DNA of 64,000 nt from Polysphondylium violaceum. Taxonomy: Eukaryota > Evosea > Eumycetozoa > Dictyosteliales > Dictyosteliaceae. Location of the stretch: contig AJWJ01000011.1 of the NCBI GenBank assembly GCA_000277445.1, positions 1-64,000 of the forward strand, written 5' to 3'. How positions within the stretch are numbered: position 1 is the stretch's first letter; each line of letters begins with the position of its first letter. The notes below the pieces were generated by a model. It did not search any database and was not told the origin of the DNA. It saw only the letters and a list, made by a program, of their open reading frames with translations. Positions 34,007-45,501 of this stretch are shown here, piece by piece. The position numbers and the translations under genes are program-made.

Positions 34007-34654
34007 TCTCTATCTACTATTTCATTTAATTATTTAATATAAAACTCGTTCGTTTTTCAAACAAAAAAAATCATTTAAAATTTTTTTTTTTTTTGATTTT
34101 TTTGCAAAGACATCTAGGACCCCCAATAATAAATGATTTTTGTCTCATGTAAATATCTTGTATTTGTAAAATTTATTGATATTGGTTATTAAGAGATAGA
34201 GAGAAGTGCTATGAAATATTTCATTTGATCTATGATTTTTGGGGTTAGTAATTGAGAGATAAAGGTGTATGAGATGAACAAGTAAATCTGATAAAATACA
34301 ATGCAATCAAGATTGAAATAAAAATGGAATTCTGACAATAAATATAGCATCATGTTTTTATTTTTAGGATACCAAAAAAAAAAATTGGATATTTTATCAA
34401 AGTGAATTTACTGATACAGCGAGGCCTCGCCCACTTTTTATAATTGTATGGATTTTTACGAAAATATCTTTTTTTTTTTCAAAATTTTTTGATACTTGCC
34501 CCGCTTCAATGGGGTTGGGATTTTGAATGAAAAAAAATACAAAAAAAGACAAGAATAGAGTAATTTTGTTTGTTAAAGAAAAAAAAAAAACAAAAACTAA
34601 ACAGTACAGTGCATTGCAACCATATCATATCAATACCCTGCAATTGTACAATCA
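34007..34654. other. Divergent intergenic region
   Basis: 648 bases between the exonuclease (-) and receptor (+) start codons. Contains T- and A-runs, a perfect 12-base palindrome GCGAGGCCTCGC near 34419 and a CCCCGC...GGGG inverted pair near 34499-34515. No gene supported; promoters of both genes are expected here. Confidence 0.5.
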
Positions 34655-37600
34655 ATGAAGATTAATTATCTGTTTCTTGTTTTTATATGTTTAGCATTTT
34701 CATATGCAACATCTCAACAATGTCCTCAAGCTGAAGGTACATCAAAACCAAAAAAATTAAAAAACTTTTTTTCCTCTTCTAATTTTATATTATTTATTTA
34801 TCTCTAGTTGATACTTTGAATTCTTTTTATAGTCAATTTACATCTTTACCAAATTCTGATGGATGGGAACCTGCAAGTGCAAATTGTTGTGATAGAGGTG
34901 GTATTACATGTAATGCTGCAGGTAATGTAATCAAAATGTAAGTAGTTTTGTATTTATCATCACTACAAGAAAGGTAAATTAATCGAGATTTTTCTATTTT
35001 AGTGAAATTGTACAAGGTGCTATATCTCCAAATCTAATTCAAATTGATTTTACTCCATTAACATTTTTACAAAACTTGTAAGTATTTTTAATAATATTTT
35101 AATTGGTGTTTATATTCTAACATTTTAAAAAAAAAGTACTATGGAATCTTATGTTGATTTCCAACAGCTTTCATTTTCAAATGGAATAAAGTCAATGTAA
35201 GTTATTTTTAAAGCTATAGTTAATGCGATATAAATTACTAACACACAACATTATAGCTCTATGACTTCTGACCTTAAAAATGTACCTAGCACAGGCATTT
35301 TATTACCAAGTCTTGAGTTTCTGTAGGTTTATTAAACTAATATTTTATTTCTTTTGATGATGAGCATTTATTAATTCTAGTATTTTTATAGTCAACTTCG
35401 TCGTATTGATCAAACCTTTTTATTCGATATAAATTATCAATTACCAAATTTAAAAGGGTTGTCTATAAATGGAGGAACTACTATCGATGTTGTATTAAAT
35501 AATAATTATCTTGCTTTAAAATCTATGTAACTATTTTTATTCTTTATCAAAGCAATCCCATTATATTCTTACTAACCAAAGGATTTATTAGTTATATATA
35601 TAATTTTCAAGCAAATTTTACAAAGTTTTTTGAATCAATTTGTCCTCTTACACAATTGAGATCAATGTAAGTTTTTTAAAAATATATAATATAAAAATAT
35701 TTAATCAAATATACTGATTAAATTTTTAGTGATCTTGGTGGTGGTTATAATCCATCAGAGAATTTTACAATTCCAACATGCTTTGCAACATTTCCAAATC
35801 TAGAATCTTTTCATGGTCCAACTCTCCTTGAGCCACAGCCATTTCCCACTTTACCAGATTCTGTCAAAGAGATGTAAGTAGTAATAATATTGATTTTTTA
35901 AAGAAAACATTCTAAACAAGAAATATTCTCTATTGATAGAGTTTTCTCTTCTGCATCATTTACAAATATTCCTGAAAAATTACCATCCGAAATAGAGACT
36001 TTGTAAGTAATTTTATTTATTTATTTTTTTTATAAAGTCCCATTTATTAACTTTTTTTAAGTGTCTGTAATTATTGTTTCATTTCATTAGGACCCCGATT
36101 AATTCCTATGGGATGGGAATCTAGTAAAAACTTGAAAGACCTGTATGTATTTTTCATAATTAAAAGTCTTTTAATTAATTCTAATATTTTCTAAAAAGAG
36201 AAATCGAAGGTAATAATTTTAACGGATCTATTCCAGATTTTTTAATTGAAAGATTAAATAACTTGTATGTATTTTTCAAATATACAAAATATAAAAAAAT
36301 AGTTATTAATTTATAAAACTATTAGTAATGGTATTAGTAATAATTTAAGTCAAAATACTCTTGTAAAATTATTAAAGATTAAACCATATTCATATTGGGA
36401 CCTTAGATCTAATGGTGTAAGTATTGGTTCATATGTTTTTTATTAAAATTTACTAATATTTTATTTTTAAAAAAAGATTGATGAAGAAATACCAGAAGAA
36501 TATACTACTAGAGTACAAGGTAGTTTTATTGATTTACAAAACAATGATTTCACTGAAAGAAAATTATCAACTATAATGTATTGTGCAGCTCTCGAATACC
36601 TATTTAGTGGAAATGATGGTTTTATTTTAAATTCAACTTCTTATTCTCAAGATCAAGGAAGTTTTAGTATTTGTAGTAAGTATTTCCTTTTTTTTTAAAA
36701 AAAAACAAATAATTAATTATCAAATATTAATATATATATATAATTCTAGGTGTTATGTATGCTCCAATTATTGAAAACAGTTTTATTGAACCATTTCCTT
36801 TAAGTGGTGGTAAATTTATTATCAATAATCCAAGAGTTTTAACGAGAAACCAACCAGCTCTTTTACATAAATCTGTGAACAAACAAGAAAAGAGTAAACT
36901 TGTAGGAGCTGAAATAGAATTTGACCCATATTTATATTTCCAACAAGTACTTGATGGATTAAAGATAAAAGATTCTCAAGGTAACGAAGTAGATTTAGCT
37001 TGCAAAATATTAAGCTGGGAAGGTATAGTAGAATGCCTTTTAAATCAAACTCAAATTGATTCACTTGCTCCTTCCTCATCCTATGATGTTTATAGCTATG
37101 CTAGAAAAATAGAACTCGAGCTTGTAATTGGAAAAAGTTATTTCTTGGGTAGACCTACTATTGATTTAGTTAATGGTACATTTATCAATTCTGAAGGTGG
37201 TCTTATAACAATCTATGGTACCAATTTTGGTAACAACACCAGTAGTGCAATTGTGGACTTTATTAATCCCAAGGCACCACAAGAGGATCCATATGAATGT
37301 AAAGTTTCTTTTAAAAACGATACAATGATAGTTTGTGAGGTTTCATCTATTTCCAAAGAAGACAATATTATCCTCAACACTAGGGTTACAATTGGAAGTC
37401 AAACCAATGAAAAAGATTATTTCTATGTAATTGAACAACCTCCTATTTCATCCAATTGTTATGGTGCAAGTGATGTAGAATGTCAAGGAAATGGTAAATG
37501 TGTAAATGGTTATTGTTTATGTAATACTGGTTACATTGGTCTATTCTGTCAACAAACTATATCTACATCAAAACCAGATGTAATCTTACCAGAACCAGAT

Positions 37601-38518
37601 GTTAAAGAGCCATCCACTACATTTGGTAATGAAAAATCAACAGTAGATTTTAAAGTTTCTGTCATCGAACTAAGAGAGATTGATTTCAAAGGTCAATTGG
37701 TTAAATCTACTACTCCCGTGTGGACATTGTCTTCTTCTCAACCAGAAAAAGAGTATGTCTACTCTTCTGGATTTGAAACCAAAACCAATATAATTTTACA
37801 AAACAACAAAAAGAAGTTGCTTGGAGCAGAGGATCATCCACCTCAAGCTACACCCCAGGAAAGCAAGTTGGTAGTAACCATGAATCTATTCCAAGAGTCA
37901 CAAGTAGTTGAATTTGCAAATACATCTATTCAAGTTGAACCAGGATCAATTAAATACACTGTTCAAATCAATGGATATCCATTTAGCTCTGCACTTAACT
38001 ATTTACAAGTCGTTTTTGGTATCCAAGCTCTTCCCTCTCAACCAGTAATTGATGCTTGTGCTCCACTTAACAATAGTGTCGTTGAGACAGATCCAAACAT
38101 TGCAGATATCAAGTGGTTACAAATGACAAGAGGCAATTCATATATGGTTGGTAAAATCCTCAATCGTGCTTTGGTCGACAACAAAATCGTCTACTCTCAA
38201 TTCCACCATCAAGTTAGCGGTGATAACTCGGTAAATATTATTGCCAATCTTCCATATTTTAAAACCTCTGCAACATTGGATCCAAACTTTAGTGCAATGT
38301 TGGATGTAACAAGCGATAGTAAATTACCCACATCCAACGAATGTCAAGAAGCCAGTGCTGGAAAAGATAATGGATGGAAAATAGCTACGGGTGTGTCTGT
38401 CGGTGCTGCTGTCGCCATTGCTAGTGCAATAGCGGGTGTCATGTTTTACAAAAAATGGCAAGTTAAAAAACAATTCCACAAAGATTTGAATTCAAAACTA
38501 CAAGTAGCTCAAAACTAA
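34655..38518 (+). CDS. LRR / TIG / EGF single-pass membrane receptor, ComC-like
   Basis: Fourteen exons: 34655-34736, 34808-34937, 35003-35077, 35137-35196, 35257-35322, 35392-35526, 35592-35666, 35730-35873, 35940-36002, 36062-36142, 36199-36264, 36326-36416, 36477-36675, 36750-38518; 1011 residues, all phases consistent. Signal peptide MKINYLFLVFICLAFSYA; a plant-LRR-like cap (DGWEPASANCCDRGGITC); leucine-rich repeats, with introns 2-11 each splitting a codon after its second base at the same point of the repeat; then TIG/IPT (GRPTIDLVNGTFINSEGG), an EGF-like module (CQGNGKCVNGYCLCNTGYIGLFC), a dictyostelid-specific beta-rich domain, a membrane helix (ATGVSVGAAVAIASAIAGVMF) and a short basic tail. 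This is the architecture of the large ComC-type family, surface proteins linked to cell communication and adhesion. Confidence 0.88.
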
Positions 38519-40407
38519 ATCAAATTCAATTATTTATTTAAAAATGTAAAATTAACCCACCATCTCTCTAAAATTATTAATCTCAACACACCACATTCAA
38601 CACACCACAAAATTATTAATCTCACCCACTACCACACCACAGATGTAACCTTTAATCCCTTTGTTTACCCAATCAGTAATAATTCCATTTATAAAATTGT
38701 TTGAAAAAAAAAAAAGAAGTAGATGGTAAATAACAATAGTTTAAAGAGAAAGAGATTGATAAAATAAAGTAAAACCCACACACACACAAAATTCGATTAA
38801 TTTTTAAAATATTAGAGAGGTTTCGGAACCCCATCTTTTATATATCTTGATGATATATTGATGATAATGATTTATTATACATGAGTTTTTGAGAGTCGAA
38901 AAGACTCGCTACTATTATGACAACAAGGTTTATAGTTTTTTTAAAATTATATATATAAAATACTAAAAGTACATGTTTTAAAACCAAGCAAATGATCTAG
39001 TTGATTTGTTTTGAGAAAGTTTAATCAAATCATTTGAAGAAAGTGAAATATTGTTTGATTGTTTGATTGATTTTCCGTTGAATTTGTTTTGGAAATTAGA
39101 AAAAGAGGTAATAGAATCTATAATAATTGAGAAAAGAGTTAATTAAATGTTAAGAGTAAATAGAATATTTCCAGTTTTGAATATTTACCAATAATAGACA
39201 TTTTAGAATTTAGTTTTAGTTTTTTAAAATTACAACAAAGAAATTATTATTATTATGATGTATATCGTGCAATGGAATGAATTGTAATAGTTTAAACTCT
39301 ATTAAAGATTTCTATATTTATACCAAAGTATGTTTTTTAATTTAATAATTTATAAATTTAATAATTTTGTTTGGTATTTATAGTTGTCTGATGGAATTGG
39401 AATACACGGTCATTTCTTTTTTTAATACATGTGTGTGTGTGTTTTGGTGTGGATGGATGAGTGGGTGGGGTAGTGTGATGTGGTTGTTTTGGTGTGTGAT
39501 TTAACCCAAAGTGGTGGTGAGTGGGTAGAGGGGGTTGGTGATATTAATTTTTCAAGATATGGTGGTTTTTTAAAAATAGAGTTGGTGTAATGGATATTTA
39601 ATGTTGGTGTATTTTAAACAATAAGATGAGTGAGGGGTCATTTTGTGCCTATGTGTGTGTTATATGAACTGTGTGTAAAATTAAATGGTGTATATCAATC
39701 TATCTATTTTTCTATTATAATCATTACACTTTTAGGATTAATAATGGTTGGTGAAAGTGGTTGAAAAAGTATAGAAAGATAGATAGAAGAGATCATCTGT
39801 CTATATTACTTTTTTTTAAATCTTTCTTTTTTCATTCATTCCATACCCATCTCAACTCCTTTTAAAATTTATTCTTTATATGGGTGTTTGTGTGAGTGTG
39901 GGTTTGTGTGAGTTGTTTTTAAATGTTGAGCATGGACATGCAATAGTTTATGCCAACAAAAACTATTTTTAAAAACAAGGTGTGTGGTGCTTACCCCAAT
40001 TATATCCAATCATCATCAAATAAATTTCAATGTTGTGGATAAAATACCAATAAAAAGATCATTATTTCATCATCTTATTTTTTTTTAATTTTAATTTCAA
40101 TTTCTTGGTTTCACCACAACCCCACCTATATAGATTAAATAGATCTTAATTTCCTACCCTCACTAACCACACCCTCCCAAACATAGATAATCAAGTGAGG
40201 AGTGCTGGGTGTGTATGGCTTATCGATTTTTAATTTTTTTTTTTTTTTGATTTTTTTTTGATTTTTTTTCATATGAAGCCAAATTTCGATTTTTGCAATT
40301 TAGTAAGAATTAGTACGACGATTGCTACTACTAGCACACTCTCTGTATATAAACACACCCACACCCACATTCACACATACTTTTAAACAACACAACCCAA
40401 AATAGAT
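38519..40407. other. Intergenic, no gene seen
   Basis: About 1.9 kb. 39430-39580 is rich in TGTGTGG-type G/T tracts; 40130-40200 and 40340-40400 hold C-rich tracts (ACCCACACCCACATTC), which may be upstream elements of the LYR gene. Homopolymer A/T runs throughout. No ORF with coding character. Confidence 0.55.
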
Positions 40408-42126
40408 ATGAGTCTCTTAAACAAATACTCTGGCGAAAAACATAAAAAAAAGATTCTAACTCTTTTTAGATCCATTTTGAGGGTACAGTATTCGAATTTG
40501 TCGAATCTCTATAGAAAGGGATAATAATTGGCTTTCAATAAACAATCAACCAATCACAATTGATCACAACAACAACAAAAACATACTTTTTCATCATCAA
40601 TCGATCGTTTAGGTTTAGTTGGTTGACTGGGTGCCTTTGAATGTACATCAAATAGATACTCACAACATCAATTTCAATATCATCATCATCCATTTATTCA
40701 TCCATTCATCCATTCATCACCCATTATTAATTAAACACCCAATTCACCACACATAGACATCATCATCATCTAAACAAAGCATCACACACCTCACACTTAA
40801 CACACACCCAAATTTAAAAGTTTATATCTCTATTGTGTGGGATTCCAGTCAAGTTCACTTTTTGTAGAATAAAGTGAATGTCGGGGTGGGATGCACTCTC
40901 AAATAGGGGGTTAAATTTAAATCTCTGGTGTGTGTGATTTATTTGTGACCAAGTTTATTTAAAAGGAGAATGTGTGGTTAATCTTTTCTTTTTGAAGTAG
41001 TGGTGGTTGTGTGTGGGTGTGTTTAAAAAAAAGAAGTTGGAAAAACATATAACTTCAAGTTTAGAGATTAAAACAGATAGTTTGTTTTATAGTAATTGAT
41101 CAATTACATGATTCTACTTTTAATCATTATTATCATATCCAAAGTATTATTTCACTCACTCTTTGAAATGATATCCATGTTGATGAATATTCACAAGCAA
41201 TCCAAGTTTTTCCTATATTCCTATATTTTTATTATTACTATTACTCTTTTGCTGATAAAAAGATTTGTCACAATCAAATCTTGATATTTTTACCACATTT
41301 GTATTTTAAAAAGTTAACCACCACCACCACTAGCACACACTACAATTTTAATCATCACTCCTACTCTATACTACTATTACTACTATTAGTAAAAATTTAT
41401 ATTAATTAAAACTTTGTTTATAAAGGAAAGGTTAAATCTACCAACTGAAAATCGAAGACAATTCATACTTTATAAAGCAAGAACAGAATTTAGAAATGCT
41501 AAAGATGAAACTAATCCAGATAGAATTAAAAGTCTTTTAATGTAAGTCGTCCATCATCCGCAAATCTTGTCCATACCTATCACAAATCTGTGTGTTGTTT
41601 TTCATCAGCTAATCCTTTTTCCGTTTTACATTACATCATATTTATTCGATATAATTTGAAATATCTCAATATATCCTTGTGTGCATAAAAATCATTTCCC
41701 ACAAATATTCACACACCACTACCACTTTACCAATCAATCATAATTTTACACATATAAATAGTTTATTATACCAAATACACACACCTACACACTTGACACA
41801 AAAGGAATGAAATTAATTAGTTGAATACCTTGTATATATTAATATGTTGATAAATTTTGTGTAGAATTGGAAATACTCATTTAGATACTGTTATGATTCA
41901 AGCACAACATTTAAATTTAATTATGGAGAGAGAACCAACTGAGTTTGAGAAAAAGAGTTTAATGTCTTGGGAAGACTATAAAAAGCAACAATTGGATATG
42001 ACCCCACCAGAACAACACAGAACCCTCACCATTAATTCAAAATTTATATCAAAGAAAAATAGACAAGAAAAACAAGACAAATCAAGTAAAAAAGCACAAG
42101 ATGACGACGATGATGATATAAATTAA
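40408..42126 (+). CDS. LYR-motif (complex I LYR family) mitochondrial protein, LYRM2-like
   Basis: Exons 40408-40482, 41426-41541 and 41865-42126 give 150 residues in consistent phase. Exon 1 carries the LYR-type motif (KKILTLFRSILR); exon 2 continues ERLNLPTENRRQFILYKARTEFRNAKDE, with the conserved Phe-Arg; then SLLIIGNTHLDTVMIQAQ. This is the three-helix LYRM fold that binds acyl carrier protein and Fe-S or complex-assembly partners in mitochondria; LYRM2 is the nearest pattern. The C-terminal about 70 residues are charged and end in poly-Asp. The first intron is 943 bases, very long for this genome, and exon 1 was found by its motif and phase, so it is the weakest part of the model. Confidence 0.72.
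40483..41425. other. Long first intron of the LYR gene
   Basis: 943 bases with GT-AG ends. It contains G-rich and CAT-repeat stretches and, at about 40855-40879, an 8-bp stem TTCACTTT/AAAGTGAA in a GC-richer patch (40840-40910). This could be a regulatory element or a small structured RNA. A 62-codon hydrophobic ORF at 41096-41284 is not convincing. Confidence 0.45.
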
Positions 42127-42225
42127 GAAATGAAATAAATTTAAAATAGTTGTACAAAATATACATATAGTAGTATTTTGGGTGTATGATGTTTTGTTAT
42201 TGTTTCCTTTTCTATAGTTATTTAT

Positions 42226-43848
42226 TTACAAGTAAATTTTTCTTAAATCCTGCGGGGTGGTGATAATGTTGCATTGGGGACACAACTTTTTAAATGCCAG
42301 TGTATTTAGCCAACACTCTTCGCAATGCACGTGCCAGCATTGGATGCTTGCCACAGGTATTTTATATGAACACAGACACACCAAACAATTGGGTATGTTT
42401 CGTAGCAGAACTTCTTGATCTTTTAATTTCTCTTTCAACGATTCTATCAAGAATGCATTGCTGTTGATACTATTTTGAATATTATTTACATTGGTTGTTG
42501 GTGCAGTAGCACTACTCTTAGGTAATGGTGATGCAGTCGTGGTTGTGGTAGTGATTGTGGTGGTTGTTGTGGTTGTTGTTGGGGTAGGGGGTGTAAAAGT
42601 AGGTAGTGGCAGTGAAGAATGACCATTACTACTAGTATCGTTATTATCGCTATCATTGTTTTTAATATATTTCTTTAAATCAGCTTCTGTGTATTGTACA
42701 TCACCATATTTGATGGTATCGTCTTCTTCAATGTTTAGATCATAATCGACGTCTTTTTGCTCCTCTTTGCGTGAAGGTCTGTTGTAAAATATATCTTTCA
42801 TGTCTTCGTCTAATAGAGAACTTGTTCTGATTCTTGGTATACCTGCATACTCGATAATCTCGGCGCCTGGAGGTAAATCTGAATAGTTGATTGTGTTGGT
42901 GTCTTTAGCTTTCTTTTTTCTACCTTTTCTCTTATTGGAGGTGCTGGGCGATGCCGATGGCGAGTAGTCATCTTCGTCATCTTGTTGATCTTGTTCCTGT
43001 CTTTCCAGACACTGGTTGATGTGTTGGTTGATGAAATCCAAGTCGCCATGCACGATTTGGTGGCATATAAAACAGGTCTGGCTGGTCATAGACGCTGTTT
43101 GCATCATGGCCACAGACGAAGACGTAGTGCGTGATCTCTTTTCCCTGTTGGAGCGGATAGTTGATAAGGTGTCCCGCATGGACTTGAGTTGATCCTTTTC
43201 GGTGGCGTTGTTGCCATTGACACCATTAGTCTTTTCCAGACTCTGACCGAGAATGGTCTTGGTGGCCTCGCGTCGTACTCGATTGCTGTTTCGGATCGAG
43301 AATTGCTCTTGCACCAATTCATCTGTGTTGCTGTCCATCTGTTGCACCTCGAGTGCAAAGTGTTGTTCTATATTCTCCAAACACACATAAAGGTTACACA
43401 GCGGACACAGGAAATCATCTTGCTTGACCCTCTCTATCGACCCAACGACACCACTATTACTCAGACTGCTGCTATTGCTAATGCTATTACTATTACTATT
43501 ACTACTCTTTTTCAAACTGTTACTTTGCTTTGTCTTTGGTATTTTGGGTAAAACCAATGTACCACCATTAGAATTGTTCACTACAGCTCCCATGGATTCA
43601 GGAAGCGGGTTCTTTCGTGGTCTTCCTCTACCTTTTTTAATGGTTGGTGTGGAGATTAAATTTATCGATGAAATAGGATTATCATTTGTGAAATTATCCA
43701 CTTGTTGTTCATCATTTCTTGTCAAAGATGACGAAATATCTGGTGCGTCTGAATATGATATTTTATTATTTACATGGTTGGGTGTTGACGGCGACAATGA
43801 CGATTGATCTCCTTGTTGTTGGTGTATTTTGATTGATTCTTGATGCAT
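42226..43848 (-). CDS. rnf220: RNF220-like RING E3 ubiquitin ligase
   Basis: Single exon, 540 residues. C-terminal RING: CLVCLCSYKIPVASIQCWHVH followed by CEECWLNTLAFKKLCPQC and the ending DLRKIYL, essentially the RNF220 signature. Upstream are two zinc-binding Cys/His pairs (CPLCNLYVCLENIEQHF ~145; CFICHQIVHGDLDFINQHINQC ~259), the RNF220-type EYAGIPRIRTSSLL and DDTIKYGDVQYTEADL blocks, and an AT-hook-like KKGRGRPRKN near residue 70, suggesting nuclear location. Thr, Ser and Asn runs fill the linkers. In animals RNF220 ubiquitinates transcriptional regulators. Start is the first ATG of the frame; the gene diverges from the AMACR gene, with 288 bases between starts. Confidence 0.9.
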   Translation of the reverse strand: MHQESIKIHQQQGDQSSLSPSTPNHVNNKISYSDAPDISSSLTRNDEQQVDNFTNDNPISSINLISTPTIKKGRGRPRKNPLPESMGAVVNNSNGGTLVLPKIPKTKQSNSLKKSSNSNSNSISNSSSLSNSGVVGSIERVKQDDFLCPLCNLYVCLENIEQHFALEVQQMDSNTDELVQEQFSIRNSNRVRREATKTILGQSLEKTNGVNGNNATEKDQLKSMRDTLSTIRSNREKRSRTTSSSVAMMQTASMTSQTCFICHQIVHGDLDFINQHINQCLERQEQDQQDDEDDYSPSASPSTSNKRKGRKKKAKDTNTINYSDLPPGAEIIEYAGIPRIRTSSLLDEDMKDIFYNRPSRKEEQKDVDYDLNIEEDDTIKYGDVQYTEADLKKYIKNNDSDNNDTSSNGHSSLPLPTFTPPTPTTTTTTTTITTTTTTASPLPKSSATAPTTNVNNIQNSINSNAFLIESLKEKLKDQEVLLRNIPNCLVCLCSYKIPVASIQCWHVHCEECWLNTLAFKKLCPQCNIITTPQDLRKIYL

Positions 43849-44136
43849 TTTAAATAATTAAATTTAAAATACCATCTACTCGATCATATGATTTAATATA
43901 TTGATATCCGCCGATATTAATTCACTGTGAGAGTTGGGTGGCCACTCTTTCGTTTTTTTCCCTCGTGTTGCGCGCGTTGTTTTTGAAAAAAAAACATCTT
44001 TGCATTTTTTGCAAATTTTCAATTTTTTCATTTTTTTTTTCAAATTTTGCATAGTTTTTTTGCAAAATTAGAACTTCCGCAACACCCATTTCTTGCTATA
44101 TTAATTTGATAGCAGATATAAATAGTAATAGTAATA

Positions 44137-45339
44137 ATGTATACACCATTAAAGGGAGTGGTTGTCATTGAGATGGGCGGGTTAGCCCCTGTACCCTTTT
44201 GTGGCATGGTGTTGAGGGATTTTGGAGCAAGGGTGATTAGAGTGGATAGAATGGTCGAGGGAGTGGTATCGTACAGTGTTACTGATCAACTCGATAGAGG
44301 AAAAGAATCAATTGCACTCGATTTAAAGAGGCAGCAAGGAAAAGAGTTGTTGTTGGGGTTGGTTGACAAAGCAGATGTTTTGTTGGATCCTTTTAGACCC
44401 GGTGTTTTAGAGAAACTTGGTTTGGCACCCTCGGTCCTACAACAACGAAACCCACGATTGATTATTGCCAGACTCACAGGATACGGCCAACTCGATAGTA
44501 AGAATCCGTATGCCAAGATGGCAGGTCACGATATCAATTATATATCCTTATCAGGTAGTCTTGGTTTGTTTGGTGGCGGTGGTAATGGGACTTTATCATC
44601 ACCTCCAAGTTTTCCAGTTAATTTATTGGGGGATTTTGCAGGAGGAGGCCAAGCTTGTGCCATGGGAATATTGCTGGCATTGCTTGAACGTAGTTCGACA
44701 GGAAAGGGAAGGGTTATTGATTGTGCCATGGTTGACAATGCTGCTTATCTCACTAGTTTTGTATATAATCTCAAGAAGCGTAATATGTTTTGGACATCGA
44801 GCAGAGGTAGTAATATGCTGGATGGCGGCGCACATTTTTACCAAGTGTATCAAACAAAGGATGACAAGTTTGTCAGCGTGGGTTGTCTGGAGCCTCAGTT
44901 TTATAAACAGTTGCTCGAGGGCCTAAAGCTCGACGCAGGCAGTCTTCCTGACCAAAACGATGCCTCAGAGTGGCCTGCAATGATAAAGCTCTTTCAAGGG
45001 ATATTTAAAACAAAGACACGCGATGAGTGGGAATCGGTGTTTATCAACACTGATGCATGTGTTACACCCGTGCTAGAGTTGGAGGAACTAAGCACACATC
45101 CTTATTGCAAGAGTAGAAATCTTATCGTGACCGATTCCCTCGGCAACCAATCAATCACTCGTCCATTCAGCAGTGCACCCAACTCGTTCACCCCACCGCC
45201 TCCCATCTCGACACCCGGCTCCGACACAATCCCTGTTCTCCAAGAGTTTTGTTGTTTATCCTCTACACAAATCAGTGATCTAGCCTCTCACCATATCATT
45301 CCTCTTGAAAACAACACTAGATTACATGCAAAACTATAG
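44137..45339 (+). CDS. amacr: Alpha-methylacyl-CoA racemase (CoA-transferase family III)
   Basis: Single exon, 400 residues. It opens PLKGVVVIEMGGLAPVPFCGMVL and has RPGVLEKLG, LTGYGQ and GHDINYISLSG (catalytic His-Asp pair region), LLGDFAGGG (second catalytic Asp) and GAHFYQVYQTKDDKFVSVG, all AMACR/CaiB-BaiF hallmarks. AMACR epimerises 2-methyl-branched fatty acyl-CoAs before beta-oxidation. The C-terminus ...HAKL ends in Ala-Lys-Leu, a type-1 peroxisomal targeting signal, so peroxisomal import is likely. Length matches the family (about 380). Codons are GC-richer than in neighbouring genes. Confidence 0.95.
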   Translation: MYTPLKGVVVIEMGGLAPVPFCGMVLRDFGARVIRVDRMVEGVVSYSVTDQLDRGKESIALDLKRQQGKELLLGLVDKADVLLDPFRPGVLEKLGLAPSVLQQRNPRLIIARLTGYGQLDSKNPYAKMAGHDINYISLSGSLGLFGGGGNGTLSSPPSFPVNLLGDFAGGGQACAMGILLALLERSSTGKGRVIDCAMVDNAAYLTSFVYNLKKRNMFWTSSRGSNMLDGGAHFYQVYQTKDDKFVSVGCLEPQFYKQLLEGLKLDAGSLPDQNDASEWPAMIKLFQGIFKTKTRDEWESVFINTDACVTPVLELEELSTHPYCKSRNLIVTDSLGNQSITRPFSSAPNSFTPPPPISTPGSDTIPVLQEFCCLSSTQISDLASHHIIPLENNTRLHAKL

Positions 45340-45501
45340 TCTATGTCCCTATGTGCCCACACCAAGGCCCTCGCCCACACGCGATATTTCACTTTCAAAA
45401 TTCCCATCAGTTTTCCTTTTTTTTTTTTTGGCAATTATCTCAATATTTGAGTTCACCAATGTCAATATACTTGTACGAATAGTAGTGGTAGTAGTAATAG
45501 T

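Noticed and set aside
41096-41284. 62-codon hydrophobic ORF within the LYR intron
   Set aside because: Ile/Leu-rich translation is typical of random AT-rich DNA; no signal of selection and it lies inside an intron.
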